DNA of 6,160 bases from a bacterium (lineage in GTDB: Bacteria > UBP15 > UBA6099 > DSWB01), in NCBI GenBank assembly GCA_020061125.1, contig JAGUYV010000376.1, positions 1 to 6,160 of the forward strand, written 5' to 3'. Both the position numbers and the translations under genes were made by a program. Of this stretch, positions 1-5,612 are shown one piece after another. Under the pieces are notes generated by a model. The model did not search any database. It was not told the DNA's origin and saw only the letters and a program-made list of their open reading frames with translations. The first letter of the stretch is position 1. Each line of letters opens with the position of its first letter.

Positions 1-664
1 GCGGATCCGGCGCGCCGGTCACGGGCCGGCCCACAACGATGTACGACGCGCCGCGGGCAAACGCCTCGCGAGGCGTGAGCACCCGCTTCTGATCCGCAAC
101 ATCGCCGCCCGCGGGCCGGATCCCGGGCGTGACGATTAGAAAATCGTCTCCGAAATGTTCCCGCAGCAGCGGAAGCTCCAGGCCAGAGGCCACCACGCCG
201 TCCAGGCCCGAGGCTCTGGCCCGCTGCGCCAGGTCCGGCACCAGGAACGGGATGGAGCGCGGGATGTGCAGTTCCGTGCGCAGGGTTTCCTCGTCCAGGC
301 TGGTGAGAATGGTCACGCCCAAAAGTTTTACCTCACCACCGGCCTGGTCCGCGCCCCGGCGCGCAGCCTGCATCATGGCCGCGCCGCCCAGAGCATGCAC
401 CGTGGCCAGGGCAACGCCCTTGCGCGCCACGCTCGCCGCCGCGCCCTGAACCGTGTTCGGGATGTCGAACAGCTTGAGATCCAGAAACACCTTCTTGCCC
501 ATGGCGCGCAGATCTTCGAGCACGGCGTCCCCGGCGGCGATGTACAACTCCAGCCCGACTTTGTAGAACACGCCGTCATCGCCCACGGCTTCCACCATGC
601 GCAAAGCCTGGTCCCTTGTGGGCGCATCCAATGCAATAATTACACGCTCACGCATGTCCGGCAT
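1..664 (-). CDS. pyrF: Orotidine 5'-phosphate decarboxylase (3' end cut by the window)
   Basis: Catalyses the last step of de novo UMP synthesis, removing CO2 from orotidine 5'-phosphate in the cytoplasm. The reading frame is open from the ATG at 664 to the window edge (221 codons visible; bacterial PyrF proteins are roughly 230-245 residues, so only the last short piece is missing). Family landmarks are in order: ALDAP with D13, KVG with K35, the active-site motif FLDLKLFDIPNT (about residues 60-71, with D62, K64 and D67), the phosphate-loop region VTPGIRPAGG (178-187), DQKRVLTP (191-198) and the closing VVGRPVTGAPDP (210-221). I chose the start at 664 because AGGGGG lies 8 nt upstream of it and a promoter lies just before; an in-frame ATG at 655 would sit too far from that Shine-Dalgarno. 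It is divergent from the zinc-ribbon gene. Identification is secure from the motifs. Confidence 0.97.
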   Translation of the reverse strand, partial: MPDMRERVIIALDAPTRDQALRMVEAVGDDGVFYKVGLELYIAAGDAVLEDLRAMGKKVFLDLKLFDIPNTVQGAAASVARKGVALATVHALGGAAMMQAARRGADQAGGEVKLLGVTILTSLDEETLRTELHIPRSIPFLVPDLAQRARASGLDGVVASGLELPLLREHFGDDFLIVTPGIRPAGGDVADQKRVLTPREAFARGASYIVVGRPVTGAPDP

Positions 665-672
665 GCCGTATA

Positions 673-678
673 CCCCCT
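673..678 (-). promoter_or_regulatory. Shine-Dalgarno of pyrF
   Basis: AGGGGG on the minus strand, 8 nt upstream of the ATG at 664. It decides between the two nearby in-frame ATG codons (664 and 655) in favour of 664. Confidence 0.6.
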
Positions 679-690
679 GCCTGGGGTTTC

Positions 691-719
691 ATTGTATCAT
701 CTCAAGGCATTTGAATCAA
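691..719 (-). promoter_or_regulatory. Predicted sigma70-type promoter of pyrF
   Basis: Read on the minus strand, TTGATT (719-714) and TACAAT (696-691) are separated by exactly 17 nt. The expected transcription start is near 684, giving a leader of about 20 nt that contains the AGGGGG ribosome site at 678-673. The boxes match consensus at 4 of 6 and 5 of 6 positions. The surrounding 700-775 stretch is strongly A+T-rich compared with the genes. Prediction only. Confidence 0.6.
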
Positions 720-897
720 CTTTTAATAATAAAAAAGTATTTATACAAATTAATAGTTTGAATGCCCTTAAAAACAGGACTATAGCGGCCGGTTAAGTCA
801 CTCGAGGGCTGGAAAAGCCCCCTGGATTCCAGCAAATCACATGATCGAGCGCCTTTGTTGTTCGTTCGGGCGCAATCATGTTTTTGCGCGTCCCGGT

Positions 898-924
898 TTG
901 AAATCCGGCGCGCAGGTTTATAAT
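898..924 (+). promoter_or_regulatory. Predicted promoter of the zinc-ribbon membrane protein gene
   Basis: A perfect -10 box TATAAT lies at 919-924. The best -35 candidate is TTGAAA at 898-903 with a slightly short 15-nt spacer; the overlapping TTTGAA at 897-902 gives 16. The expected start of transcription is near 931, so the upstream in-frame ATG at 841 would lie outside the transcript and the ATG at 958 would have a leader of about 27 nt. The rest of the divergent spacer (665-957) holds the pyrF promoter and A+T-rich sequence; I see no gene in it. Confidence 0.6.
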
Positions 925-946
925 TACTGTCGAGATTACTGTCGAG
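923..946 (+). repeat. Perfect 12-bp tandem duplication in the leader region
   Basis: ATTACTGTCGAG occurs twice back to back, at 923-934 and 935-946. The unit begins inside the last two bases of the -10 box and ends in the GAG that forms part of the GAGG ribosome site (944-947) of the gene starting at 958. The duplication therefore spans the predicted transcription start and sets the distance between promoter and start codon. Confidence 0.85.
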
Positions 947-957
947 GCGCATTGGCC

Positions 958-2133
958 ATGGGTGATGTGACGAGGTGTCCGAAGTGCTGCTCGGTGGTGC
1001 GGAGCGAGGCCGCGCACTGTCCCATGTGCGGCGCGGACATTCCGCCGCAACGCCAGTTCGGGCTGCTCGGCGTGTCCGGCCCTCAACCGTGCGGAGCGCC
1101 CGTGCCGCCTCCGCCCGCGCCCCCGAAACAACGGGCCGGCGCCCGCATTCCCGCGGTGTTCGCCATCGGCTGCCTGGCTCTGGCCGTGGTTCTGGCCGCC
1201 TGGACCCTGAACATGGCGGGAAAAATCATACGCCGCCCGGAAACCATCGTGAACAAGATTGTGGACAAGGGCGCGCGGGACACGGCCGAGAGGTTCTTCA
1301 AGCGCCTGGACGCGGGCGACATTGAGGCGGCATGGGGCATGGGTGACAGCGCCATGCACAGCGGAACCACCCTGCGCGAGTTCCGCCAGTACGCGTTCGC
1401 CCTGCAAGCCCAATACGGACCGCGCGTGCGACCGGTCATCAAGAGCGTCAAGATAGACAAGAAATCACTCAACGGCAAATCATCCACATTGTACACACTG
1501 GTGTTTGAAACCGAATTCCGAAAGGGAACTGCGCGCGAAACGCTCGTGATCGCAAAACGGGACCGCGAATACGAGGTGCATGCGTACAACGGCCCGGCGG
1601 TCGGCATGGCGCGGCGCACACCTCAAAAACCCGGCGGCCGCGACACAACGCCGTCCCTGCGCGCCCCTGCAACGCCCCTGGACTCGGAATCCGCACAAGC
1701 TCTGGCCGCGCGGTTTCTCGACGCCATGAACACGGGCGCAGCTGCGGCCTGGGACATGACTGGCGGCTCTTTCCGCGGCGTCATGGACCGCACCGCCTTC
1801 AACAAGCTCGTCAAAGACATCAAAGCCGCGCACGGCAAGCGCCTCGAACACAGCGCCGTGGGATTCAATTCCACTTCGGTTTTCGCCAATGGACAGGCCA
1901 GAATCACCATCACCGTGACCTTCAGCAGCCGGTTTGAAAAAGGCGGCGCTTTGGAGGAGGTCACTCTGGAACAGACCGCGGATGGCCCGGCCGTGGCGTT
2001 CTACAGCATCGCGTCCGAGGCCGTTGAAATGCCGGACATAAGGCCCCCGGATCCGTTCGAGAATGATGAACCCGCGCCCGAACCCGGTATGGAGCAGCCG
2101 CAAATCGAGCCGGGCCGCGGACTGGAAATCTGA
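958..2133 (+). CDS. Zinc-ribbon, single-TM protein with two NTF2/DUF4019-like domains
   Basis: Predicted 391-residue membrane protein of unknown function. Residues 7-24 form a zinc ribbon with two CxxC pairs (C7/C10 and C21/C24). A proline-rich linker (about 41-58) leads to one hydrophobic helix (about 64-86). Two regions follow that resemble each other: about 107-212 (starting DTAERFFKRLDAGDIEAAW) and about 247-353 (starting ALAARFLDAMNTGAAAAW), each an alpha-helical start followed by beta-rich sequence ending in a YEVHAY / VAFYSI strand. This is the pattern of NTF2-like DUF4019/DUF3887-type domains; the assignment rests on pattern only. The tail (356-391) is rich in Pro and Glu. I chose the start at 958 because the promoter lies at 919-924 and GAGG lies 10 nt upstream; a TTG at 952 is an alternative, and the ATG at 841 would precede the promoter. 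If the ribbon is cytoplasmic, the paired domains lie outside the membrane. It is transcribed alone and convergent with the next gene. Confidence 0.85.
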   Translation: MGDVTRCPKCCSVVRSEAAHCPMCGADIPPQRQFGLLGVSGPQPCGAPVPPPPAPPKQRAGARIPAVFAIGCLALAVVLAAWTLNMAGKIIRRPETIVNKIVDKGARDTAERFFKRLDAGDIEAAWGMGDSAMHSGTTLREFRQYAFALQAQYGPRVRPVIKSVKIDKKSLNGKSSTLYTLVFETEFRKGTARETLVIAKRDREYEVHAYNGPAVGMARRTPQKPGGRDTTPSLRAPATPLDSESAQALAARFLDAMNTGAAAAWDMTGGSFRGVMDRTAFNKLVKDIKAAHGKRLEHSAVGFNSTSVFANGQARITITVTFSSRFEKGGALEEVTLEQTADGPAVAFYSIASEAVEMPDIRPPDPFENDEPAPEPGMEQPQIEPGRGLEI

Positions 2134-2183
2134 ACCGGGCCTCAAGCAATCCCATTAAATTTTGAACGAAACAACAGCGGGGA

Positions 2184-2630
2184 TCATTCTTCCCAGAACT
2201 CGCCGTCCTGATCCTGAAAAATCTTCTTTTCAAGGCATTTATCGAAGATTTCCCGGTGCAGCTTGCGTTTCATCTCCAGAATCAGATCGGTTTGATCGAT
2301 AATCGCGGGCTTTTCGAGGTTTGCGGATTTGGATTTGACCGTGGTTTTGGATTTCGGTGCTGTGGGAATCCCGGTTGTTTTACAGGCTTTTTTCTGGACT
2401 GGAGCAGTTTCCGCGAGTTGCGCGGCGTGTGCAGCCGCGGCACTGGATTTCGCCCCACCGTTTGCGCCGGGTGCATGCGTCTGGCTTTTGGCGGCTTTGG
2501 CTGTCACAGGCGTTTTGCCCGCGGATTTGCCGCAGGATTTTCCGTTGCCCGAGGCCGCGCCGCGCACCGGCGCCGCGGCTTTCGCGGGTTGCGTTTTTTC
2601 CGCTTTTTTCGGGGCAGTTTTCTTGGCCAT
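2184..2630 (-). CDS. Ala/Lys-rich histone-H1-like basic protein, function unknown
   Basis: A 148-residue protein. Residues 1-107 are low complexity, built from Lys, Ala, Pro, Ser, Thr and Gly in short KKA / PAKAAA / KAAKS-type pieces, as in histone-H1-like tails and other bacterial nucleic-acid-binding extensions. The last 40 residues (109-148) differ: a probable amphipathic helix around DLILEMKRKLHREIFDKCLEKK, then an acidic end QDGEFWEE. I do not recognise that segment as a named family, and there is no DksA-type zinc finger. DNA or RNA binding is inferred from composition only. The start at 2630 (MAKKTAPKK) is preferred over an in-frame ATG at 2693, because the predicted promoter puts the transcript start near 2688 and GAGG precedes 2630, although only about 4 nt away, which is short. 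The gene is convergent with the zinc-ribbon gene, 50 bp apart; I see no clear terminator between them. Confidence 0.8.
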   Translation of the reverse strand: MAKKTAPKKAEKTQPAKAAAPVRGAASGNGKSCGKSAGKTPVTAKAAKSQTHAPGANGGAKSSAAAAHAAQLAETAPVQKKACKTTGIPTAPKSKTTVKSKSANLEKPAIIDQTDLILEMKRKLHREIFDKCLEKKIFQDQDGEFWEE

Positions 2631-2694
2631 AATCCCTCTTTGGCGCGCAAACCGCGCGATTTCATTGCGGTATCGTAACAGTTGTGTTTGCAAT

Positions 2695-2723
2695 GTTATA
2701 GCAGAAAGTTAAGGTTCATGCAA
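2695..2723 (-). promoter_or_regulatory. Predicted sigma70-type promoter of the H1-like gene
   Basis: On the minus strand TTGCAT (2723-2718) and TATAAC (2700-2695) stand exactly 17 nt apart. The expected start of transcription is near 2688, giving a leader of about 58 nt before the ATG at 2630. This placement rules against the longer reading frame that begins at 2693. Confidence 0.6.
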
Positions 2724-2787
2724 GAAATACTGTATAAAAAACATACGCAAATATTGAAAGCATGTTTTCTCATCCACTGTATCCTCG

Positions 2788-2799
2788 CACAGCGCTGTG
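2788..2799. repeat. 12-bp perfect palindrome between divergent promoters
   Basis: CACAGCGCTGTG is perfectly self-complementary and lies in the spacer between the minus-strand promoter at 2695-2723 and the plus-strand promoter at 2864-2892. A further pair ATCCAC (2772-2777) / GTGGAT (2797-2802) overlaps it and is followed by five T on the plus strand (2802-2806). It could be an operator or part of a weak terminator, or chance. Otherwise the spacer 2724-2863 shows no gene. Confidence 0.4.
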
Positions 2800-2863
2800 G
2801 ATTTTTCCGCCAAGTCTTGATCTGCGCCAGAAACGCACATTCACGAAAACCCGGTTTTTCTCC

Positions 2864-2892
2864 TTGGACAATTCCCCATTATCAATTACAAT
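2864..2892 (+). promoter_or_regulatory. Predicted promoter of the DUF2283 gene, leaderless geometry
   Basis: TTGGAC (2864-2869) and TACAAT (2887-2892) are separated by 17 nt. Counting 7 nt from the end of the -10 box puts the first transcribed base at 2899, which is the A of the ATG that opens the DUF2283 frame. No Shine-Dalgarno is visible upstream of that ATG. Confidence 0.5.
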
Positions 2893-2898
2893 GTATCA

Positions 2899-3108
2899 AT
2901 GTGCGGCATTCATGAAAATACATTTCCACATAATAACCTCACCGGCAAGCCCAGCGTGGAATCCATTGAAGTGGCGCCGGGCATTGTTGTGGACATGGAC
3001 GAGAACAACTCCGTCGCTGGAATTGACATTGACAACGCGAGCAAGAAACTGGCCCTGGACCAGGTGGAGATTGAAAGCCTGCCCGCGAAAATTCTGCTGC
3101 ATACTTAA
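2899..3108 (+). CDS. DUF2283 family protein with remodelled N-terminus (possible pseudogene)
   Basis: A 69-residue reading frame. Residues 17-53 carry the DUF2283 core: KPSVESIEVAPGIVVDMD, then a Gly-Ile pair and IDNAS, closing with a VEIESLP-type tail. The family is small and widespread with no established function; members often start with MKI(R/H)YD..AD.LYI. Here the first 13 residues do not fit. Thirteen bases into the frame, at 2912, an out-of-frame ATG reads MKIHF, the expected family start. Joining that start to the core would need roughly 19 more bases than are present, so a short frameshifting deletion between about 2927 and 2943 is likely. Translation could now begin at 2899, on a leaderless transcript, or the gene may be dead. 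It stands alone; no toxin-like partner is visible beside it. Confidence 0.6.
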   Translation: MCGIHENTFPHNNLTGKPSVESIEVAPGIVVDMDENNSVAGIDIDNASKKLALDQVEIESLPAKILLHT

Positions 3109-3422
3109 TTTTGATTGCATTTTACACTTCGGCCGGATATGATGCGAACACACGGTTTCCTGGTTTCATTCACCGACAAAAGCGCTTCCCGGCATTGGTA
3201 TTTCGAGACACAATTTCTGGCAATTTTCATATCAACTATTATTAACTTTGTTAAACTTAAATTACTAAAAGATACTATGACATGTATTTTCATTTCTATG
3301 TCTTGTCTTGACACGCGAGACACATCCGAATCACTTGCCGCTGTTCGGCGGAACATTGCGGGAACGGCGGCTGCTGCTGCTGTTTAAGAAATTTGCACCC
3401 CGGCGCGACGCGCCCTCGGGAA
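3109..3422 (+). other. Gene-free spacer upstream of the carboxyltransferase gene
   Basis: No convincing gene is seen on either strand: the frames here have low-complexity or unlikely translations and no ribosome sites. The middle (about 3205-3300) is A+T-rich. Near the 3' end a nearly perfect inverted repeat, GGCGCG (3402-3407) and CGCGCC (3409-3414) around a single A, could fold as a 5-bp stem with a 3-nt loop nine bases before the Shine-Dalgarno. A TTGACA hexamer occurs at 3308-3313, but no good -10 box follows at the right distance. The promoter of the downstream gene is therefore unassigned. Confidence 0.5.
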
Positions 3423-3428
3423 AAGGAG
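3423..3428 (+). promoter_or_regulatory. Shine-Dalgarno of the carboxyltransferase gene
   Basis: AAGGAG, 6 nt before the ATG at 3435. It excludes the in-frame ATG at 3393, whose 14 extra codons (MHPGATRPREKEHD) do not look like this family. Confidence 0.85.
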
Positions 3429-3434
3429 CATGAC

Positions 3435-4961
3435 ATGATTCAACAGACCAGACACCCCATCGGCATTACGGATGTAACCCTGCGCGACGGGCACCAGTCC
3501 CTAATGGCCACGCGCCTTCGCATGGAGCATATTCTCCCCGTGCTCGAAAAAATGGATAAAGTGGGGTTTCACTCTCTCGAGGTCTGGGGCGGGGCCACTT
3601 TCGACTCGTGCATGCGGTTTCTGAATGAGGACCCGTGGGAACGCCTGCGCATCATCCGTAAGCACTGTCCCAACACCAAGCTGCAAATGCTGCTGCGCGG
3701 ACAGAATGTGGTGGGCTACCGCAACTATGCCGACGATGTGGTGGACGCATTCGTGGAAAAAGGCTCCGAGTACGGCATGGACATCTGGCGCATTTTCGAC
3801 GCGCTCAACGACACCCGCAACATGCGCCGCTCGTTTCTGGCGGTGAAAAAAGCGGGCAAGCACGCCCAGGGCACCATCTCCTACACCACCAGCCCGGTGC
3901 ACACCATCGAGAAATTCACGGCTCTGGCGCGCGAACTCGCGGACCTCGGCTCGGACTCCATCTGCATCAAGGACATGGCAGGGCAGATTTTCCCAAGAGA
4001 TGTATTCGACCTGGTCAAGGCCATCAAGGACGCGCTGCCGGACATGCCGGTGCAGATTCACAGCCATTCGTTCAGCGGCATGGCGCCTGTGGCGTACTAC
4101 GCCGCGGCCGAGGCCGGCGCGGATGTGGTGGACTGCTCATTCTCGGCCCTCGGGTGGGGCACCTCCCTGCCGCCCACCGAGAGCATCATCGGCGCGTTCA
4201 AAGGCACGCCCTTCGACACGGGCATTGACATCGCAGGCCTACAGGAACTCACGGACTATTTCGACGACATGGTCATCGAGTACAAGGACATCATTCAGGC
4301 CAAAAGCCTGCGCATTGACCCACGCATTCTCATGCACCAGATTCCGGGCGGCATGTTCAGCAACATGTTGAGCCAGCTCAAGGAAATGGGCGCCAGCGAC
4401 AGGCTGGACGAGGTTCTTAAGGAAGTTCCGCGCGTACGCGAGGATCTCGGCTATCCGCCGCTGGTCACGCCCACAAGCCAGATCGTTGGCACGCAGGCCA
4501 CCATGAACATCATCATGGGCGGCCGCTACAAGAACATCATCAAGGAAGTCGTGAATTATCTCAAAGGCATGTACGGCCGTCCGCCGGGAGAGGTCAACCC
4601 CGAGGTGCTGGAACTGGCGCTCAAGGGCGAAAAGCCCATTGACTGCCGCCCGGCGGACATGATCGAGCCGGAACTGGAAAAGAACCGGGCCGAGGCCGAG
4701 GCCAAAGGCGCGCGGCCCGGCGACATGGACGATCTCATCGCCTACACCCTGTTCCCGCAGGTGGCACCGGATTTCTTCAAAAAACGCGAGCAGCAGAGCA
4801 AAGAGGCCGAACATGCGCAGGTCGTCGCCGCGGCCGTGGGCGCATATCAGAACGCGCTGCACAAGAGCGCGGCGCGGCGCGCGGCCAACGGAACAGCCGC
4901 GGCGGTGGCCGCTTCGCCCTGGGCCACTGCCGGACGCATGCAGAACATGGGCATGGCGTAA
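3435..4961 (+). CDS. Carboxyltransferase subunit, OadA / PycB / transcarboxylase-5S family, no biotin domain
   Basis: A 508-residue cytoplasmic enzyme subunit that moves a carboxyl group between a biotin carrier and pyruvate/oxaloacetate. The TIM-barrel part opens with ITDVTLRDGHQSLMATR (D18), then WGGATFDSCMRFLNEDPWERL (51-71) and LLRGQN (86-91). Metal-site residues known from the family are present: D18, K179 in KDMAG (the lysine carbamylated in the transcarboxylase 5S subunit) and H209/H211 in IHSHS. The conserved carboxylase domain follows, with QIPGGMFSNM, LVTPTSQIVGTQA and FPQVAP. Full OadA/PycB proteins run to about 570-600 residues and end in a biotinyl domain with a Met-Lys-Met motif; that domain is absent, as in the 5S subunit (about 505 residues). 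Instead, residues 460-508 form an Ala-rich segment ending SPWATAGRMQNMGMA, resembling C-termini of decarboxylase gamma/OadG-type chains. Biotin carrier and partner subunits must be encoded elsewhere. Whether it works in a decarboxylase pump, a carboxylase or a transcarboxylase cannot be decided here. Confidence 0.92.
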   Translation: MIQQTRHPIGITDVTLRDGHQSLMATRLRMEHILPVLEKMDKVGFHSLEVWGGATFDSCMRFLNEDPWERLRIIRKHCPNTKLQMLLRGQNVVGYRNYADDVVDAFVEKGSEYGMDIWRIFDALNDTRNMRRSFLAVKKAGKHAQGTISYTTSPVHTIEKFTALARELADLGSDSICIKDMAGQIFPRDVFDLVKAIKDALPDMPVQIHSHSFSGMAPVAYYAAAEAGADVVDCSFSALGWGTSLPPTESIIGAFKGTPFDTGIDIAGLQELTDYFDDMVIEYKDIIQAKSLRIDPRILMHQIPGGMFSNMLSQLKEMGASDRLDEVLKEVPRVREDLGYPPLVTPTSQIVGTQATMNIIMGGRYKNIIKEVVNYLKGMYGRPPGEVNPEVLELALKGEKPIDCRPADMIEPELEKNRAEAEAKGARPGDMDDLIAYTLFPQVAPDFFKKREQQSKEAEHAQVVAAAVGAYQNALHKSAARRAANGTAAAVAASPWATAGRMQNMGMA

Positions 4962-5114
4962 GCGCACAGCCTTATCCGGACTTGACTCAAGCACGGAAGA
5001 GCCTGCGGATCATTTCATTGCGTTCGCTTCCCCAATCGCATGGAATCAATGGAATGTTTTGCTTTTTGCTTGTTTTGAAGCGCAATGCAAGGTCTCAATG
5101 CGTCTCCAAAAGAG

Positions 5115-5123
5115 TGCTATAAT
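5115..5123 (+). promoter_or_regulatory. Extended -10 promoter of the rhodanese operon, leaderless geometry
   Basis: TGC followed by a perfect TATAAT (5118-5123) forms an extended -10 element. No good -35 box is seen at the usual distance, as is common for extended -10 promoters. The predicted first transcribed base is 5130, the A of the ATG of the first rhodanese gene, so the mRNA would have no leader. The rest of the spacer 4962-5114 holds no gene and no convincing terminator. Confidence 0.65.
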
Positions 5124-5129
5124 GGACAT

Positions 5130-5612
5130 ATGGACAACACGGTTTTAGCAGCGATTGTGATTGCCGTCGCGAGCACGGCGGCCATTCTGCTGTCGCGCCA
5201 GCGCGTCAAGCTGCTGGACATCGGCGACGCGGAACTCGACAGGCTGCTTGATGCGCCCGCCGGATCTCTGGATTCCATGGAGCAAGGCGTGCCGGTGATT
5301 TACAATCTCTCGCCCACGCAGCTTGACCGCATACGAACACGGCCGGATGTGCAGCTTGTAGACATCCGCCAGCCGTTCGAGCATTCGCAGTTGCCGCCCA
5401 TTCCCGGTGCGTCGCTGATTCCGCTGATGCGGCTCCGGTCGCGCACGCGCGAACTTGAACCCGAAAGCAATACCGTGGCCCTGTGCTTGAGCGGACACCG
5501 CAGCGTAACCGCTGGCCGCACCCTGGCCCGCAACGGATTCAGGAAAGTCTTTCACCTCAAAGGCGGCATGGCGGCCTGGGCGCGGCACGCCGCGCGGGAG
5601 GATTCGATTTGA
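5130..5612 (+). CDS. Membrane-anchored rhodanese-domain protein
   Basis: A 160-residue protein, probably a sulfurtransferase or sulfur carrier. Residues 4-21 form a hydrophobic anchor followed by RQRVK; the positive-inside rule places the C-terminal domain in the cytoplasm. The rhodanese domain spans about 55-155: VQLVDIRQPFEH (74-85), IPGASLIPL (91-99), the active-site loop CLSGHRS (119-125) with catalytic C119, and the closing HLKGGMAAW (142-150). A full CxxGxRS loop argues for an active enzyme. The start at 5130 is chosen because the TATAAT box ends 6 nt before it; the in-frame ATG at 5085 lies upstream of the promoter and adds residues unlike an anchor. Its stop overlaps the TTG start of the next gene, so the two form an operon. 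The physiological sulfur donor is unknown. Confidence 0.88.
   Translation: MDNTVLAAIVIAVASTAAILLSRQRVKLLDIGDAELDRLLDAPAGSLDSMEQGVPVIYNLSPTQLDRIRTRPDVQLVDIRQPFEHSQLPPIPGASLIPLMRLRSRTRELEPESNTVALCLSGHRSVTAGRTLARNGFRKVFHLKGGMAAWARHAAREDSI
5596..5601 (+). promoter_or_regulatory. Shine-Dalgarno that fixes the TTG start of the second rhodanese
   Basis: GGGAGG, 7 nt upstream of TTG at 5609-5611 and inside the end of the preceding gene. No ATG or GTG is available at this position, and the codon opens directly into a signal peptide, so a TTG start is the best reading. Confidence 0.8.

Noticed and set aside
8-32. Rare restriction-type sites (GGCGCGCC, GGCCGGCC, with GGATCC at 3-8) that look like a cloning linker
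   Set aside because: The bases translate without interruption into the conserved PyrF ending VVGRPVTGAPDP, so they are native GC-rich coding sequence.
155-796. Long plus-strand reading frame opposite pyrF
   Set aside because: It is the antisense shadow of pyrF and runs on through the A+T-rich promoter region; the translation has no recognisable domain.
806-820. Stem GGGCT / AGCCC as a terminator
   Set aside because: The stem is only 5 bp with no T run on either strand, and no gene ends nearby.
841-957. Longer N-terminus for the zinc-ribbon protein starting at ATG 841
   Set aside because: The 39 extra codons have no ribosome site and contain the predicted promoter (TATAAT at 919-924); the natural start is at 958.
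1480-2145. 221-codon minus-strand frame inside the zinc-ribbon gene
   Set aside because: It is a GC-driven shadow of the real gene, with no ribosome site and no domain.
3308-3313. TTGACA as the -35 box of the carboxyltransferase promoter
   Set aside because: No acceptable -10 box is found 15-19 nt downstream.
3115-3387. Possible 90-residue protein between the DUF2283 and carboxyltransferase genes
   Set aside because: There is no ribosome site or domain, it shows a poly-Ala run from GCT/GCG repeats near the end, and its composition changes sharply along its length.
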